The notes beneath the pieces are model-generated. The model was not told where the DNA came from. It did no database searches and saw nothing but the letters and a program-made list of their open reading frames with translations. From Pseudomonas entomophila (GTDB lineage Bacteria > Pseudomonadota > Gammaproteobacteria > Pseudomonadales > Pseudomonadaceae), in NCBI RefSeq assembly GCF_029193575.1, contig NZ_JARGCS010000006.1, positions 1 through 64,000 on the forward strand: 64,000 bases of DNA. Direction: 5' to 3'. The translations under genes and the position numbers were made by a program. This document shows positions 38,077 to 46,712 of the stretch, in pieces. How positions within the stretch are numbered: the first letter of the stretch is position 1; each line of letters starts with the position of its first letter.

Positions 38077-39065
38077 GCTCGGTGAGGTTCCGTTCTGGGG
38101 CGCCAGCCGAGGGCCGGGGCGATGTGTTCGCGGAGGGTTTCCAGGGCGCGGATGGCTTCGCGCAAGGGGGTGCTGGTGGTTTGCACTTGCACCACCAGGT
38201 GGTCGTGCGGACCCAGTTGGGGGCCGGCCCGCAGGCCGTCGATGATCTGCGCGGGCGAGCCGTGCAGCACGCCGAGGCGCTGGAGCACGCTGGGGAAGTC
38301 GCTGCCCAGCGATTCGTCGAGCACGCCGATGCCTTGCTGGCGGCGCACGTAGGCCTGGATATCCTGGCGCAGGTAGCGGTCGTCGCCGCCAGCGGGAAAC
38401 ACCCCTTGCACCCGTACCACCCGCGCCGGGGTTGGGTGGGTGTCGCTCCAGGTCTGGCGGTAGCGCTGCACCAGTTGCACAGCCGCTTCGGCAGGCAGCA
38501 GCGGGTTGGGCGCCATGATCAGGCCATTGCCGCGCGTGGCGACCTGTTCGACCCGCGAGGTGGCTTCCCACAGCCGCTGGTCGAGCCCGGTGGCCGCAGG
38601 CAGCAGGCGCCGCCCCTGGTCGTCCAGCGGCGCACCGGCCAGCGCCGTGTGCAGGTGTTGCAAGTGCGTCTCGTAGTGGGCGTGGCGTTGACCGTGCTCG
38701 GCCCCGAAGGCACTGAACGTATCCGGGTCGAAACCGGCGCCCAGGCCCAGTTGCAGGCGGCCATCGGCGAGCAGGTCGAGTACGCCGGCGTCTTCGGCCA
38801 GGCGCAGGGGCGGCTCCTGGGGCAGGACGATGATCCCGGTGCCCAGGCCGATGCGCCGGGTGCGTTGGGCGATGGCCGCGAGCAGCACCAGCGGCGAGGG
38901 CAGGCGCCCGTGCTCGCTGGCGAAGTGGTGCTGGGCCACCCAGCCGGTGTCGAAGCCCAACTCCTCGGCGACGCGAAACAGCGCCAGGGTGTCGCGGTAC
39001 ACCTGGGCATCGAAACGTGGCTGGTAGACCCGGGTGAGAAAGCCCAGGGAGAATCGCTCATTCAT
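38073..39065 (-). CDS. luciferase-like monooxygenase, paralogue B
   Basis: The 330-aa protein begins MNERFSLGFLTRVY and shows 'GWVAQHHFASEHGRLPSPLV' and 'LGTGIIVLPQEPPLRLAEDA'. It pairs with the downstream paralogue A, and both end 'IAPALGWRP/IAPGLGWRP', which supports a tandem duplication followed by divergence. It is coupled by ATGA overlaps to both neighbours. Confidence 0.78.
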   Translation of the reverse strand: MNERFSLGFLTRVYQPRFDAQVYRDTLALFRVAEELGFDTGWVAQHHFASEHGRLPSPLVLLAAIAQRTRRIGLGTGIIVLPQEPPLRLAEDAGVLDLLADGRLQLGLGAGFDPDTFSAFGAEHGQRHAHYETHLQHLHTALAGAPLDDQGRRLLPAATGLDQRLWEATSRVEQVATRGNGLIMAPNPLLPAEAAVQLVQRYRQTWSDTHPTPARVVRVQGVFPAGGDDRYLRQDIQAYVRRQQGIGVLDESLGSDFPSVLQRLGVLHGSPAQIIDGLRAGPQLGPHDHLVVQVQTTSTPLREAIRALETLREHIAPALGWRPRTEPHRA

Positions 39066-39988
39066 GGTGTGCCTCCTTGCGCGCGTGCCGCCAGGGCTTG
39101 CAGGTCAGGGTTCGGGCGAGTGGATTGGAGCAGGCCGTTGAACGGGCTGAGGGTCATGTAGCCCTTGGCCAGCCACACGGCTTCGTCGTCCTGTTCGTCG
39201 GCACGCGGTGGCGGGCTGCGGCGAAAGCCGATGCCGGGCTTGCCGGCCAGCGCGGGGTCGAGGCCGGCGAGGTCGTCGGTGTACAGCGCCTCGAAGCCGA
39301 CGTAGCGGCCGATGCGGGTCAGGCGTGCGCCTTGGATGTCACCGGCGGGCAGGTTGACGTTGAGCCCCAGGCCCTGCGGTAGCAGCCTGGCGCCAGGGTG
39401 GCGGTGTTGCTCCAGCGCCTGCACCAGGCGCAGCACCCGCTGCGCCGTGCGCTGCGCGTCCTGGTCCTTGAGGTCGGTGCTCACCGCCAGTGCCGGCACG
39501 CCCGCGCGCAGGGCGGCGCTGGCGGCGTTGAACGTCCCCGAGGCGAGGTTGATGGCGCCCAGGTTGTTGCCGGGGTTGGGGCCGACGATCACCAGGTCCG
39601 GGTCGGGCATCACCTTGTTCAACCCCATCAACACGGCCATCACAGGGGTCGCGCTGATCTCGATGCTCACCGTCTGCCCGGCGCAGGCGGGGCTTTGGCA
39701 CACGCCGGTCTCGTGGGTGGCGAGGTAGTAGCTGTCGGGGTAGGCCGGGTCGCTGTCGCGGCCGATGCTGACTTCCCGGCCATAGAAAAACGCGCCGCCG
39801 CGCGCGCTCTGCTCGCTCTGCGGGGCGGCGATGCGCACCTGGTGCCCAGCGGCCTTGAGGGTGGTGTAGAGCACGCGGATGTTGGGGTGCGTGTAGCCGT
39901 CGTCATTGCTCAAGAGGATGTTCAGGGCGAACGCCGGTGCGCAGGCGAGGGCGCTGCTGGCCAGCAGCAGGCAGGCCAGCGCCCTCAT
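39062..39988 (-). CDS. surE: secreted SurE-like 5'/3'-nucleotidase
   Basis: The 308-aa protein has a signal peptide (cleavage after Ala21) and then the SurE active-site opening NILLSNDDGYTHPN, with the metal-binding Asp29-Asp30, and later 'DLVIVGPNPGNNLGAIN', equivalent to the SurE 'GxNxGxN' site. Classical SurE is cytoplasmic and sits next to pcm. This one is predicted periplasmic and is locked between monooxygenase genes by ATGA overlaps at both ends. It may release phosphate or sulfur-bearing nucleosides outside the cytoplasm, a role inferred from position only. Confidence 0.82.
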   Translation of the reverse strand: MRALACLLLASSALACAPAFALNILLSNDDGYTHPNIRVLYTTLKAAGHQVRIAAPQSEQSARGGAFFYGREVSIGRDSDPAYPDSYYLATHETGVCQSPACAGQTVSIEISATPVMAVLMGLNKVMPDPDLVIVGPNPGNNLGAINLASGTFNAASAALRAGVPALAVSTDLKDQDAQRTAQRVLRLVQALEQHRHPGARLLPQGLGLNVNLPAGDIQGARLTRIGRYVGFEALYTDDLAGLDPALAGKPGIGFRRSPPPRADEQDDEAVWLAKGYMTLSPFNGLLQSTRPNPDLQALAARAQGGTP

Positions 39989-41319
39989 GGCCGTGCCTGC
40001 GTGAAGCGGTTGGCCGGGCGTGGCAGGCCCAGGTGCTCGCGCAGGGTGTGGCCGCTGTACTCATGGCGGAACAGCCCGCGTTGCTGCAGCAAGGGGACCA
40101 CGTGGTCGACGAAGGTGTCGATGGCGCCGGGGTAGTATGGGAAGAACACGTTGAAGCCGTCGCAGGCCCGGGCCTGGAACCACTGCTCGAAGGTCTCGGC
40201 GATGTCTTCGGCCGTACCGATCACCGGGTTGCCGCCGGCCAGGCGCAGGTACAACTGGCGGATGCTCAGGTTGTCGCGGCGGGCCAGTTGCAGCACTTGG
40301 TCGCGGCGGCTGCCACGCTGGCCCGCCGGGGTGTCGGGCAGTGGGCCGTCGAGGTCGTGGCCGGAAAGGTCGATGTCCTCGCCCAGGGTGTCGGCCAGCA
40401 GGCGCAGGCCCAGCACCGGGTCGATCAGCGCCTGGAACTGCTCGAACAGGGCCTGGGCCTGCTCGCGGGTGTGGCCGATGAATGGGGTAATGCCTGGGAG
40501 AATCTTGATGTGCTCCGGGTCGCGCCCCAGCGCGGCGGCACGGCCCTTGATGTCCTGGTAGAACGCCTGGGCACTGGGCAGGTCATGCTGTGAGGCGAAG
40601 ATCACCTCGGCGACCCGCGCCGCCAGCGCCCGTCCCGGTTCGGAGGCGCCGGCCTGCACCAGCACCGGGTGGCCCTGGGGTGGGCGCGCCACGTTCAGCG
40701 GGCCGCGCACCGTGAAGTGCGGGCCATGGTGGTCGAGGGTGTGCAGCTTGCCGGGGTCGAAGTACTGGCCGCTGGCTTTGTCGCGCACGAAGGCATCGTC
40801 GTCCCAGCTGTCCCACAGGCCCTTGACCACATCGTGGAATTCCTCGGCGCGCTGGTAGCGGTCGGCGTGGTCGATGTGCTGCGCGCGGCCGAAGTTCCAG
40901 GCTTCGTCGGCCACCACCGAGGTCACCAGATTCCAGGCCGCGCGGCCCTTGGACAGGTGGTCGAGGGAGGCGAACTTGCGGGCGATATGGTATGGCTCGT
41001 TGTAGCTGGTGGTGGCGGTGGCGATCAGGCCGATGCGCTCGGTGACCGCCGCCAGCGCGGCCATCAGGGTCAGGGGTTCGAAGTGCTCGGCACGGGCGGT
41101 GAGGCTCAGGGCATCGAGGTGGTGCCCCCAGAGGGCGACCACGTCGGCGACGAACAGGGCGTCGAACTTGCCGCGTTCGGCGCTCTGCGCGATGGCCTTG
41201 AAATGATCGAAATCGAGGCTGGCGTCCGCCTGGGCCAGCGGATGGCGCCAGGCGGCGACGTGGTGGCCACTGTTGGCCAGGAAGGCCCCCAGCTTGAGTT
41301 GGTCGGTGCGACGGGTCAT
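39985..41319 (-). CDS. NtaA/SnaA/DszA-family FMN-dependent monooxygenase
   Basis: The 444-aa protein matches the larger NtaA-DszA-DmoA branch: 'MTRRTDQLKLGAFL', 'LDHLSKGRAAWNLVTS', 'NFGRAQHIDHADRY' and 'HPVLVQAGASEPGR'. Members oxidise dibenzothiophene sulfone, nitrilotriacetate or dimethyl sulfide with reduced FMN from a separate reductase. It is the first enzyme gene after the TonB receptor, separated from it by a 57-bp gap that holds a strong hairpin. Confidence 0.87.
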   Translation of the reverse strand: MTRRTDQLKLGAFLANSGHHVAAWRHPLAQADASLDFDHFKAIAQSAERGKFDALFVADVVALWGHHLDALSLTARAEHFEPLTLMAALAAVTERIGLIATATTSYNEPYHIARKFASLDHLSKGRAAWNLVTSVVADEAWNFGRAQHIDHADRYQRAEEFHDVVKGLWDSWDDDAFVRDKASGQYFDPGKLHTLDHHGPHFTVRGPLNVARPPQGHPVLVQAGASEPGRALAARVAEVIFASQHDLPSAQAFYQDIKGRAAALGRDPEHIKILPGITPFIGHTREQAQALFEQFQALIDPVLGLRLLADTLGEDIDLSGHDLDGPLPDTPAGQRGSRRDQVLQLARRDNLSIRQLYLRLAGGNPVIGTAEDIAETFEQWFQARACDGFNVFFPYYPGAIDTFVDHVVPLLQQRGLFRHEYSGHTLREHLGLPRPANRFTQARP

Positions 41320-41341
41320 GGACGGCCTCGCATGGGCTGGG

Positions 41342-41368
41342 CCGCCCCGCCAGTGGTTGGCGGGGCGG
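41342..41368 (-). terminator. intercistronic hairpin after the TonB receptor gene
   Basis: CCGCCCCGCCA (41342-41352) pairs perfectly with TGGCGGGGCGG (41358-41368) around GTGGT. No T-run follows, so transcription probably reads through in part, giving more receptor than downstream enzyme mRNA. Confidence 0.5.
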
Positions 41369-41376
41369 TGGGCGGG

Positions 41377-43812
41377 TCAGAAGGAGTAGGTCAGGCCGGT
41401 GTACCAGTAGCCGCCGGTGGTGCCGTACGGCGAGAAGTTGCCGTAGGGGAAGGCGCCGGAGGCGCTCGGCAGGTGGGTGCGCTCGGGGTAGACGTTGAAC
41501 AGGTTGTTGGCCCCTGCCGTCAGGGTCAGGGCCGAGGTGACGTGGTAGTCCAGGTTCAGGTCGGTGATCCAGGTCGGCGAGAAGGTGCGGTCGAAGGCCT
41601 CCACCGTGCCGTACTGGGTGTACTCGCCGTAGCGGGTGAGGTTCAGCGCGACCTCGAACTTGTCGATGCTCCAGGTGGCGCCGAGCAGCAGCTTGGACTC
41701 CGGCAGGCCGTGCTTGAGGTTGCCCTGGCGCTGGCGGTCATAGCCACCGGTGGGGCCGAGGGCCTGCTGGGCCACGGGCGAGGCATGGATGTCGTCGATC
41801 TCGGTGGTGTTCCAGTTGAAGCCCAGGGTGTAGCGCACGCTGCCGTAGGCGCCCAGGGCCTGGCGGTAGTCGCCGACCAGGTCGACGCCACGGGTGGTGG
41901 TGTCCAGGGCGTTGGTGAAGTAGGTCACCGACTGGTTGGTCGGCAGCCCGGCGGCGGCGAGGATCGCGGCGATCTGCGGGGTGCCGCCGAGGTATCCGGT
42001 CTGGGCGATGCGGTCCTTGATCTTTATCTGGTAGGCATCGAGGGTGATGCTGGTGGCGTCGGTCGGTTGCAGGGTCAGACCCAGGCCGAAGTTGGTGGAC
42101 TTTTCCGGCTTGAGGGTGCTTGCACCGAGGGCCTTGGCCACCGTCGAGTCCACGGCCACGTTGCGGTAGTCGAAGAGGTTGCCGTTGACGTTGGTCTGCG
42201 AGGTCGCGCTGTAGATCTGCTGGGCCAGCGACGGTGCGCGGAAACCGGTGCTGAAGCTGCCGCGCACGGCGAGGATCGGCGTGAGCTGGTAGCGGGTGGC
42301 GAGCTTGCCGTTGGTGGTGGTGCCGGAGCCGTCGTTGTAGTGCTCGTAGCGCCCGGCGAGGTCCACGTGCCAGTTGTCGGTGAGGTCCTGGCCGATCTCG
42401 CCGTAGCCGGCCAGGCTGGTGCGGCCTTTCTCGGCGGCGTCGGCGGGCGTGGTGCCGGCCCCGGAGATGGTGCCCGGCGGGATCGGGCTGCCGCTGGCGC
42501 CGGTGGTGAAGGGGCCGCTGGCATAGGACGCGTAGTCGCCCTTGCCGATCTTGTAGTTCTCGTAGCGCTGCTCCAGGCCCCAGGAAATCTGCGTGGGCTT
42601 GGCCAGGCCGAGGTCGAAGGCGCGGGTCAGGTCGAGGTTGTTGGTCCACTGGCTGAAGGTCTTCACGCCGGTGTCCACCGAGGTCGGCGAGTCGGGGCCG
42701 TAGCTGAGGTTGTAGGTGTGGCGCAGGGTCGCCTCGGCGTGGTCCTGGCCGTAGGTGCTGGACAGGTCGTAGTCCCAGCCGCCCACCGTGCCCTTGCCGC
42801 CGAAGGCCACCTGGAAGTCGTTCTCGATGAAGCGCAAGGTGTCTTCGATGCCCTCGGGGAACGGCGTGGCGATGCCGTCGAAGCTCGGCGGTTGGTGGAA
42901 GGCCAGCGGCTTCTCGGAATTGCGCCGGGTGTAGGTGGAGAACGAGTACAGGGTCAGCGCGTCGCTGACCGGCAACTCGGCGTTGTAGCCCAGGCTGAAG
43001 TTGCGCGCCTCGGGCAGGCCAGTGCCGTAGTAGGTGTGCTGCAGGCTGGTGTTGCCGGCGCTGTCGGTGTAGGGGGCGCTGTCCGACCGGTCGGAAACCT
43101 TCTGGTGCTTGACGTCCAGGCCCAGGTGGATGAACCCGTCGTTGGGCAGGGCCAGGCCAACGTTGCCGCTCTGGCGCCAGGTCTCGCCATCGCCGTTCTC
43201 GTAGTTCTGCCCGTAGCTGGTGGCCAGGCTGCCGCCGTGGTCGGTCTGCTTGAGGACGATGTTCACCACCCCGCCGATGGCGTCCGAGCCGTACTGCGCG
43301 GAGGCGCCGTCGCGCAGCACTTCGACGTGGTCGACCAAGGCGGTGGGGATCATGTCCAGGTCGACCGGCTGGGAGCCGGAGTTCAAGTAGGTGCCGTTGT
43401 TCAGCAGCGCGCTGTTGTGCCGGCGCTTGCCGTTGACCAAGACCAGCACCTGGTCGCCGTTCAAACCACGCAGGCTGATTGGGCGCACCACCGAGGTGGA
43501 GCCGAAGCCGGAGGAGGCGGGCTGGTTCAGCGAGGGCAGCACGCGGCTCAGGGCGCGGGTCAGGTCTGGCTGCCCGGTGGCCAGCAATTGCTTGGAGGAG
43601 ATCACGTCGACGGGGGCCGGACTTTCGGCCAGGGTGCGGGCCTGGCCACGGTTGCCGACCACCACCACGGTGTCCAGCGGGTTGTCGCTCTTGGCCTCGG
43701 CAGCCAGCAGCGGGCTGCCGGCGCTGGCCGCCTCGCACAGGGCGAGGAACAGCAGGCTGTGGGCGAAGGCCTTGCGCGGTCGGCGCAGGTCGGTGAGAGG
43801 GGAAGAGATCAT
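41377..43812 (-). CDS. TonB-dependent outer-membrane receptor
   Basis: The 811-aa protein has a signal peptide (LLFLALCEAASA), a TonB-box-like 'LDTVVVVGN', a plug domain with 'LVLVNGKRRH' and 'VEVLRDGASAQYGSDAIGGVVN', and a beta-barrel ending in the aromatic 'WYTGLTYSF'. There is no STN domain, so it is not expected to signal to a sigma factor. A sigma-54 promoter lies about 120 bp upstream, and the gene leads the monooxygenase operon, which suggests uptake of a sulfur source. Longer starts are rejected because they run through that promoter. Confidence 0.9.
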   Translation of the reverse strand: MISSPLTDLRRPRKAFAHSLLFLALCEAASAGSPLLAAEAKSDNPLDTVVVVGNRGQARTLAESPAPVDVISSKQLLATGQPDLTRALSRVLPSLNQPASSGFGSTSVVRPISLRGLNGDQVLVLVNGKRRHNSALLNNGTYLNSGSQPVDLDMIPTALVDHVEVLRDGASAQYGSDAIGGVVNIVLKQTDHGGSLATSYGQNYENGDGETWRQSGNVGLALPNDGFIHLGLDVKHQKVSDRSDSAPYTDSAGNTSLQHTYYGTGLPEARNFSLGYNAELPVSDALTLYSFSTYTRRNSEKPLAFHQPPSFDGIATPFPEGIEDTLRFIENDFQVAFGGKGTVGGWDYDLSSTYGQDHAEATLRHTYNLSYGPDSPTSVDTGVKTFSQWTNNLDLTRAFDLGLAKPTQISWGLEQRYENYKIGKGDYASYASGPFTTGASGSPIPPGTISGAGTTPADAAEKGRTSLAGYGEIGQDLTDNWHVDLAGRYEHYNDGSGTTTNGKLATRYQLTPILAVRGSFSTGFRAPSLAQQIYSATSQTNVNGNLFDYRNVAVDSTVAKALGASTLKPEKSTNFGLGLTLQPTDATSITLDAYQIKIKDRIAQTGYLGGTPQIAAILAAAGLPTNQSVTYFTNALDTTTRGVDLVGDYRQALGAYGSVRYTLGFNWNTTEIDDIHASPVAQQALGPTGGYDRQRQGNLKHGLPESKLLLGATWSIDKFEVALNLTRYGEYTQYGTVEAFDRTFSPTWITDLNLDYHVTSALTLTAGANNLFNVYPERTHLPSASGAFPYGNFSPYGTTGGYWYTGLTYSF

Positions 43813-43928
43813 GATTCGAAACGCTCCAGTAGGGTCCCCGGTTCGCGCCCTGCTGGGTGGCCAACCTTGTCGGGTTAAGTAGTGAGTACGCGGCTTGTTA
43901 GGTTTCAAGCTCTGGTGCGGCTGCCTGG

Positions 43929-43944
43929 AGCAAGGGCTGTGCCA
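43929..43944 (-). promoter_or_regulatory. sigma-54 promoter for the TonB receptor-monooxygenase operon
   Basis: On the minus strand the sequence is TGGCACAGCCCTTGCT, a full match to TGGCAC-N5-TTGCW with the correct GG/GC spacing. Transcription would start near 43918, giving a leader of about 105 nt before ATG 43812. Confidence 0.8.
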
Positions 43945-44032
43945 TCTGTGAAAGTCTTTTGAAAACAGCGTGTTGCAAGTTTGTTGCGGGCCCGGCTGGT
44001 GTTTTTGAAGCAGCGTCCATCCAGCCTGCTGG

Positions 44033-44043
44033 TTTTTCCGCAG
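44033..44043. promoter_or_regulatory. TTTTTCCGCAG block shared with the second sigma-54 control region
   Basis: TTTTTCCGCAG followed by C-CGGG occurs here and again at 46713-46723, the only two divergent sigma-54 regions of the cluster. Its distances to the promoters (about 90-100 bp here) are in the range of enhancer sites. The role is inferred. Confidence 0.35.
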
Positions 44044-44054
44044 CCGGGCTGGGG

Positions 44055-44107
44055 CCGCGATCGCGTCGGGATGGGCGACAACGTTGCCGGGGCGGACGCG
44101 ATCGCGG
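44055..44107. promoter_or_regulatory. inverted repeat between two divergent sigma-54 promoters, candidate enhancer site
   Basis: CCGCGATCGCGTC (44055-44067) and GACGCGATCGCGG (44095-44107) are perfect 13-bp inverted copies 27 bp apart, and each contains the octamer palindrome GCGATCGC. They lie 111-163 bp upstream of the receptor promoter and 37-89 bp upstream of the peptidase promoter, as expected for a bound activator such as the SfnR-like protein. Confidence 0.5.
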
Positions 44108-44143
44108 GCACGCCTGCGCCCAGAAGGTTCGACGCGTATCGAT

Positions 44144-44159
44144 TGGCACAGGGCTTGCT
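44144..44159 (+). promoter_or_regulatory. sigma-54 promoter for the P1 peptidase gene
   Basis: TGGCACAGGGCTTGCT matches the sigma-54 consensus with exact spacing. The start would be near 44170, about 33 bp before ATG 44203. It differs from the divergent receptor promoter only in the spacer. Confidence 0.8.
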
Positions 44160-44202
44160 CTACCCGGGGCACACCTTCGCGCGACAATCAGGACGCTTTT
44201 TC

Positions 44203-45201
44203 ATGCCTCACCCCGGACCCCGCAACCTGCTCACCGACATCCCTGGGCTTTTGGTCGGTCATGCCACCGATGAACGTGTCGCCACCGGTGTCACGGTGAT
44301 CCGCACCGAGCAACCGTGGACCGCCAGCGTCGACATCCGTGGCGGCGGCCCCGGCGGGCGAGAGTCGGCGGCATTGGAGCCGCAGAACATGGTCGGCCAA
44401 TTGCACGCCTTGGTGTTCGCCGGCGGCTCGGTGTTCGGCCTGGGCGCGGCGGACGCGGTGGCGGCGGCGCTCTCCGCCGAAGGCGTTGGGTTGCACCTGA
44501 AAGCCGGAGCGCCGGCCATCCCTATCGTTCCTGCCGCCGTACTGCACGACCTGGCCAATGAGGGCGACAAGCGCTGGGGCCTGGCGCCGCCATATCGGCA
44601 CCTGGGCTTCGAGGCGCTGGCCAACTGCGCCGGCGAGTTCGCCCTGGGCGCGGTGGGTGCCGGGCGCGGGGCCATGGCCGGAGTGCTGCAAGGTGGGCTG
44701 GGCTCGGCGTCGCTGGACCTCGGTGACGGCCTGGTGGTGGCCGCGCTGGTGGTGGCCAACCCGATCGGCTCGGTGTACATGCCCGATGGCCACACCTTCT
44801 GGGCCTGGCCTTGGGAGATCGGCGGCGAGGCGGGCGGCGCACGCCCTCAGGGCGAGCAGGATTGCAGCGATCCGATGCCGGCGTTGTCGCGGCTGGATTC
44901 GATGGGGCGTCTGCAGGCCGGGGCCAACACCACGCTGGTGGTGGTGGCGAGCAACGCGCGAATGAGCACCGCCGAGTGCAAGCGGGTGGCGATCATGGGC
45001 CAGGACGGTATTGCCATGGCGGTGCGCCCGGCGCACCTGCCGTTCGATGGCGACACGGTGTTCGCCCTGGCCGGCGGCGCGGTGGAGCTCAGTGAGGGCG
45101 CGCGGCGGCAGGTGGACATCGGGCGGATCGGCGCGGCGGCGGCCAGTTGCGTGGCCCGGGCGATTGCCCGTGGGGTGTTCGAGGCGCGGCGAGGGCGGTG
45201 A
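44203..45201 (+). CDS. P1-family (DmpA/BapA-like) aminopeptidase
   Basis: The 332-aa protein belongs to peptidase family P1, Ntn-fold enzymes that self-cleave to expose an N-terminal nucleophile. The 'GANTTLVVVASNA' motif places the predicted cleavage between Asn242 and Thr243. Upstream family motifs 'ITDIPGLLVGH'-like (LTDIPGLLVGHATD) and 'RGGGPGGRESAAL' are present. Members hydrolyse N-terminal D- or L-amino acids or beta-peptides. ATG 44203 with AGGACG upstream fits; a longer frame would cross the sigma-54 promoter. It is divergent from the receptor operon. With the nearby peptide-type ABC transporter it could process imported peptides or amides. Confidence 0.85.
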   Translation: MPHPGPRNLLTDIPGLLVGHATDERVATGVTVIRTEQPWTASVDIRGGGPGGRESAALEPQNMVGQLHALVFAGGSVFGLGAADAVAAALSAEGVGLHLKAGAPAIPIVPAAVLHDLANEGDKRWGLAPPYRHLGFEALANCAGEFALGAVGAGRGAMAGVLQGGLGSASLDLGDGLVVAALVVANPIGSVYMPDGHTFWAWPWEIGGEAGGARPQGEQDCSDPMPALSRLDSMGRLQAGANTTLVVVASNARMSTAECKRVAIMGQDGIAMAVRPAHLPFDGDTVFALAGGAVELSEGARRQVDIGRIGAAAASCVARAIARGVFEARRGR

Positions 45202-45228
45202 GGTGTGTGCAAGGCAATGATGGGAGGG

Positions 45229-45246
45229 GCCTGGGCCGGCCCAGGC
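45229..45246. terminator. palindromic hairpin between convergent P1 peptidase and TPR genes
   Basis: GCCTGGGCCGGCCCAGGC is an 18-bp perfect palindrome in the 49-bp gap between the two convergent stops. It can fold on either strand. There is no T-run, so it is a weak or rho-assisted terminator. Confidence 0.5.
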
Positions 45247-45250
45247 GCCT

Positions 45251-46612
45251 TCAGCCCAGGATCTTGGCCACGCGCTCGCCGGCCTGGCGCGCTAGCGTCG
45301 GCAACCCCAGCGCCGCATACACCCGTTGCAAATGGCGATTGGTCGGCACGTCCCACGGGTCATAACGGCGCCGCAACTCCAGCACCTGCTGCGCGCCCAC
45401 CCAATCGCCAGCGCGCAGGCGCGCATCCAGTTCGATCTGCGCGAACAGGTCGCGCTGCGCATGGCTGCCGCCGATCTCGTTCAGCCGCGGCATCGCCCCG
45501 CCGAACAATACGAGCGCACGCTCATGCTCGCCCCGTGCATGGTGCAGCAACGCCTCGGCCAGCGGCACGGTCACCTCGGCCCAGGTCGCCCGGCTGAACG
45601 TCGGTGCCTGGTGAGCTCGCTCACGCAATGCTGCGAGCAGCCGTTCGGCCTGCGGTGCGTCGGCGCGGGCCAGGCCGTACAGGTACTGCAGGCTGAGGAG
45701 TGGCTGCACCGTGTCGCCCTGGCGTTGGCGCAGGTACGGCAGCAGCGCTTGCCAGCGTGCGCCGACATCGACCCCGGCCAGCTCCAGCCGCGCCAGCAGC
45801 GACACCGCACCCACCTGGTCCTGGGAATATTCCGGCAGGATGCCCCACACATGCCGGTCGTAGATCGCCAGCACCTGCGCGTGGTCGCCGCGCCCCAGTT
45901 GGAACAGCGCCAGGTGCCACCAGTTGTGGGTGTACATGAACGAGTTGAGCCCATCCCAGTGGTGCGTCACACCCTCCAGGAACGCGATGCCTTCCTCGAT
46001 GCGCCCCTGGGTCAGCATCACATGGGCCAGGGCGTGTTGTGCCCACGGCTCGTTCGCCTGCAACGCCAGGGCCTGGCGGGCGCTGGCCTCGGCCTCTTCC
46101 AGCAGGTGGCATTGCTCGTAGGCGAACGCCAGCATGGCGTGGGCCGGGGCGATGTCGGGCGCGGCCTCGACGGCCTTCAGGCCGATGCGCAGCAGCGCGG
46201 GCCAGTTGCCACGGTTGAACTCCACGTACTGGTTGAGCTTGGCGGCGAACAGGTCGCGTGGGTACTGCGCGAGCAAGGTCTCGCTGGCGCTCAGCACCTG
46301 GTCCAGGTCATCGTCGATCCAGGCTTGCAGCAGCGCCAGGTACAGCGTCGCGCGCGGGTGTGGCTGAGGCACCTGGGCGGCGCGCAGGCGGTAGCGCTCA
46401 GCCAGCCCAGGGCCCTCGGGCGACTCGCTGAACATCATCAGGATGCCCGCCAGGGCGTTGCTCAGCGCCGAGCCGGGGTGGCGGTCGGCGCTGGCCAGGA
46501 TCGCCTCGGCGCGGGGGTGGTAGCCGAGAAAGCCCGAGACGAAATCGTCCAGGGCCTGGCGGGCGTCGAGGGTGTCGGTGTCGAGGGGGTTGCCCAGGTA
46601 GTCCAGTGACAT
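45251..46612 (-). CDS. TTC38-family tetratricopeptide repeat protein
   Basis: The 453-aa protein consists largely of helical TPR-like repeats and matches the TTC38 family. It has 'FMYTHNWWHLALFQLGRGDHAQVLAIYDRHVWG' features (HNWWHLALF, IYDRHV) and 'LLARLELAGVDVGARWQALLP'. No signal peptide or enzymatic motif is seen; a role in protein contacts is likely but undefined. Start at 46612 is chosen because the sigma-54 promoter lies just upstream (46650-46665), which excludes an earlier ATG at 46654. Confidence 0.82.
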   Translation of the reverse strand: MSLDYLGNPLDTDTLDARQALDDFVSGFLGYHPRAEAILASADRHPGSALSNALAGILMMFSESPEGPGLAERYRLRAAQVPQPHPRATLYLALLQAWIDDDLDQVLSASETLLAQYPRDLFAAKLNQYVEFNRGNWPALLRIGLKAVEAAPDIAPAHAMLAFAYEQCHLLEEAEASARQALALQANEPWAQHALAHVMLTQGRIEEGIAFLEGVTHHWDGLNSFMYTHNWWHLALFQLGRGDHAQVLAIYDRHVWGILPEYSQDQVGAVSLLARLELAGVDVGARWQALLPYLRQRQGDTVQPLLSLQYLYGLARADAPQAERLLAALRERAHQAPTFSRATWAEVTVPLAEALLHHARGEHERALVLFGGAMPRLNEIGGSHAQRDLFAQIELDARLRAGDWVGAQQVLELRRRYDPWDVPTNRHLQRVYAALGLPTLARQAGERVAKILG

Positions 46613-46649
46613 GCGGTCGGTTCCGATGGTTCGTCGATCAAGCATGCAG

Positions 46650-46665
46650 GGCAAAGGTTGTGCCA
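46650..46665 (-). promoter_or_regulatory. sigma-54 promoter for the TTC38-type gene
   Basis: On the minus strand the sequence reads TGGCACAACCTTTGCC, a TGGCAC-N5-TTGC match with correct spacing. Transcription would start near 46639, 27 bp before ATG 46612. Confidence 0.72.
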
Positions 46666-46712
46666 GGCGCGTAGCGCGCGGATGGCGGGGAGTGGGGCAG
46701 TGCCGCTGTTGC

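Noticed and set aside
40669..43878. A 1069-codon open frame antisense to the monooxygenase and receptor genes
   Set aside because: It is a Val/Gly/Ala-rich shadow caused by GC-biased third positions of the genuine minus-strand genes, and it has no family motif.
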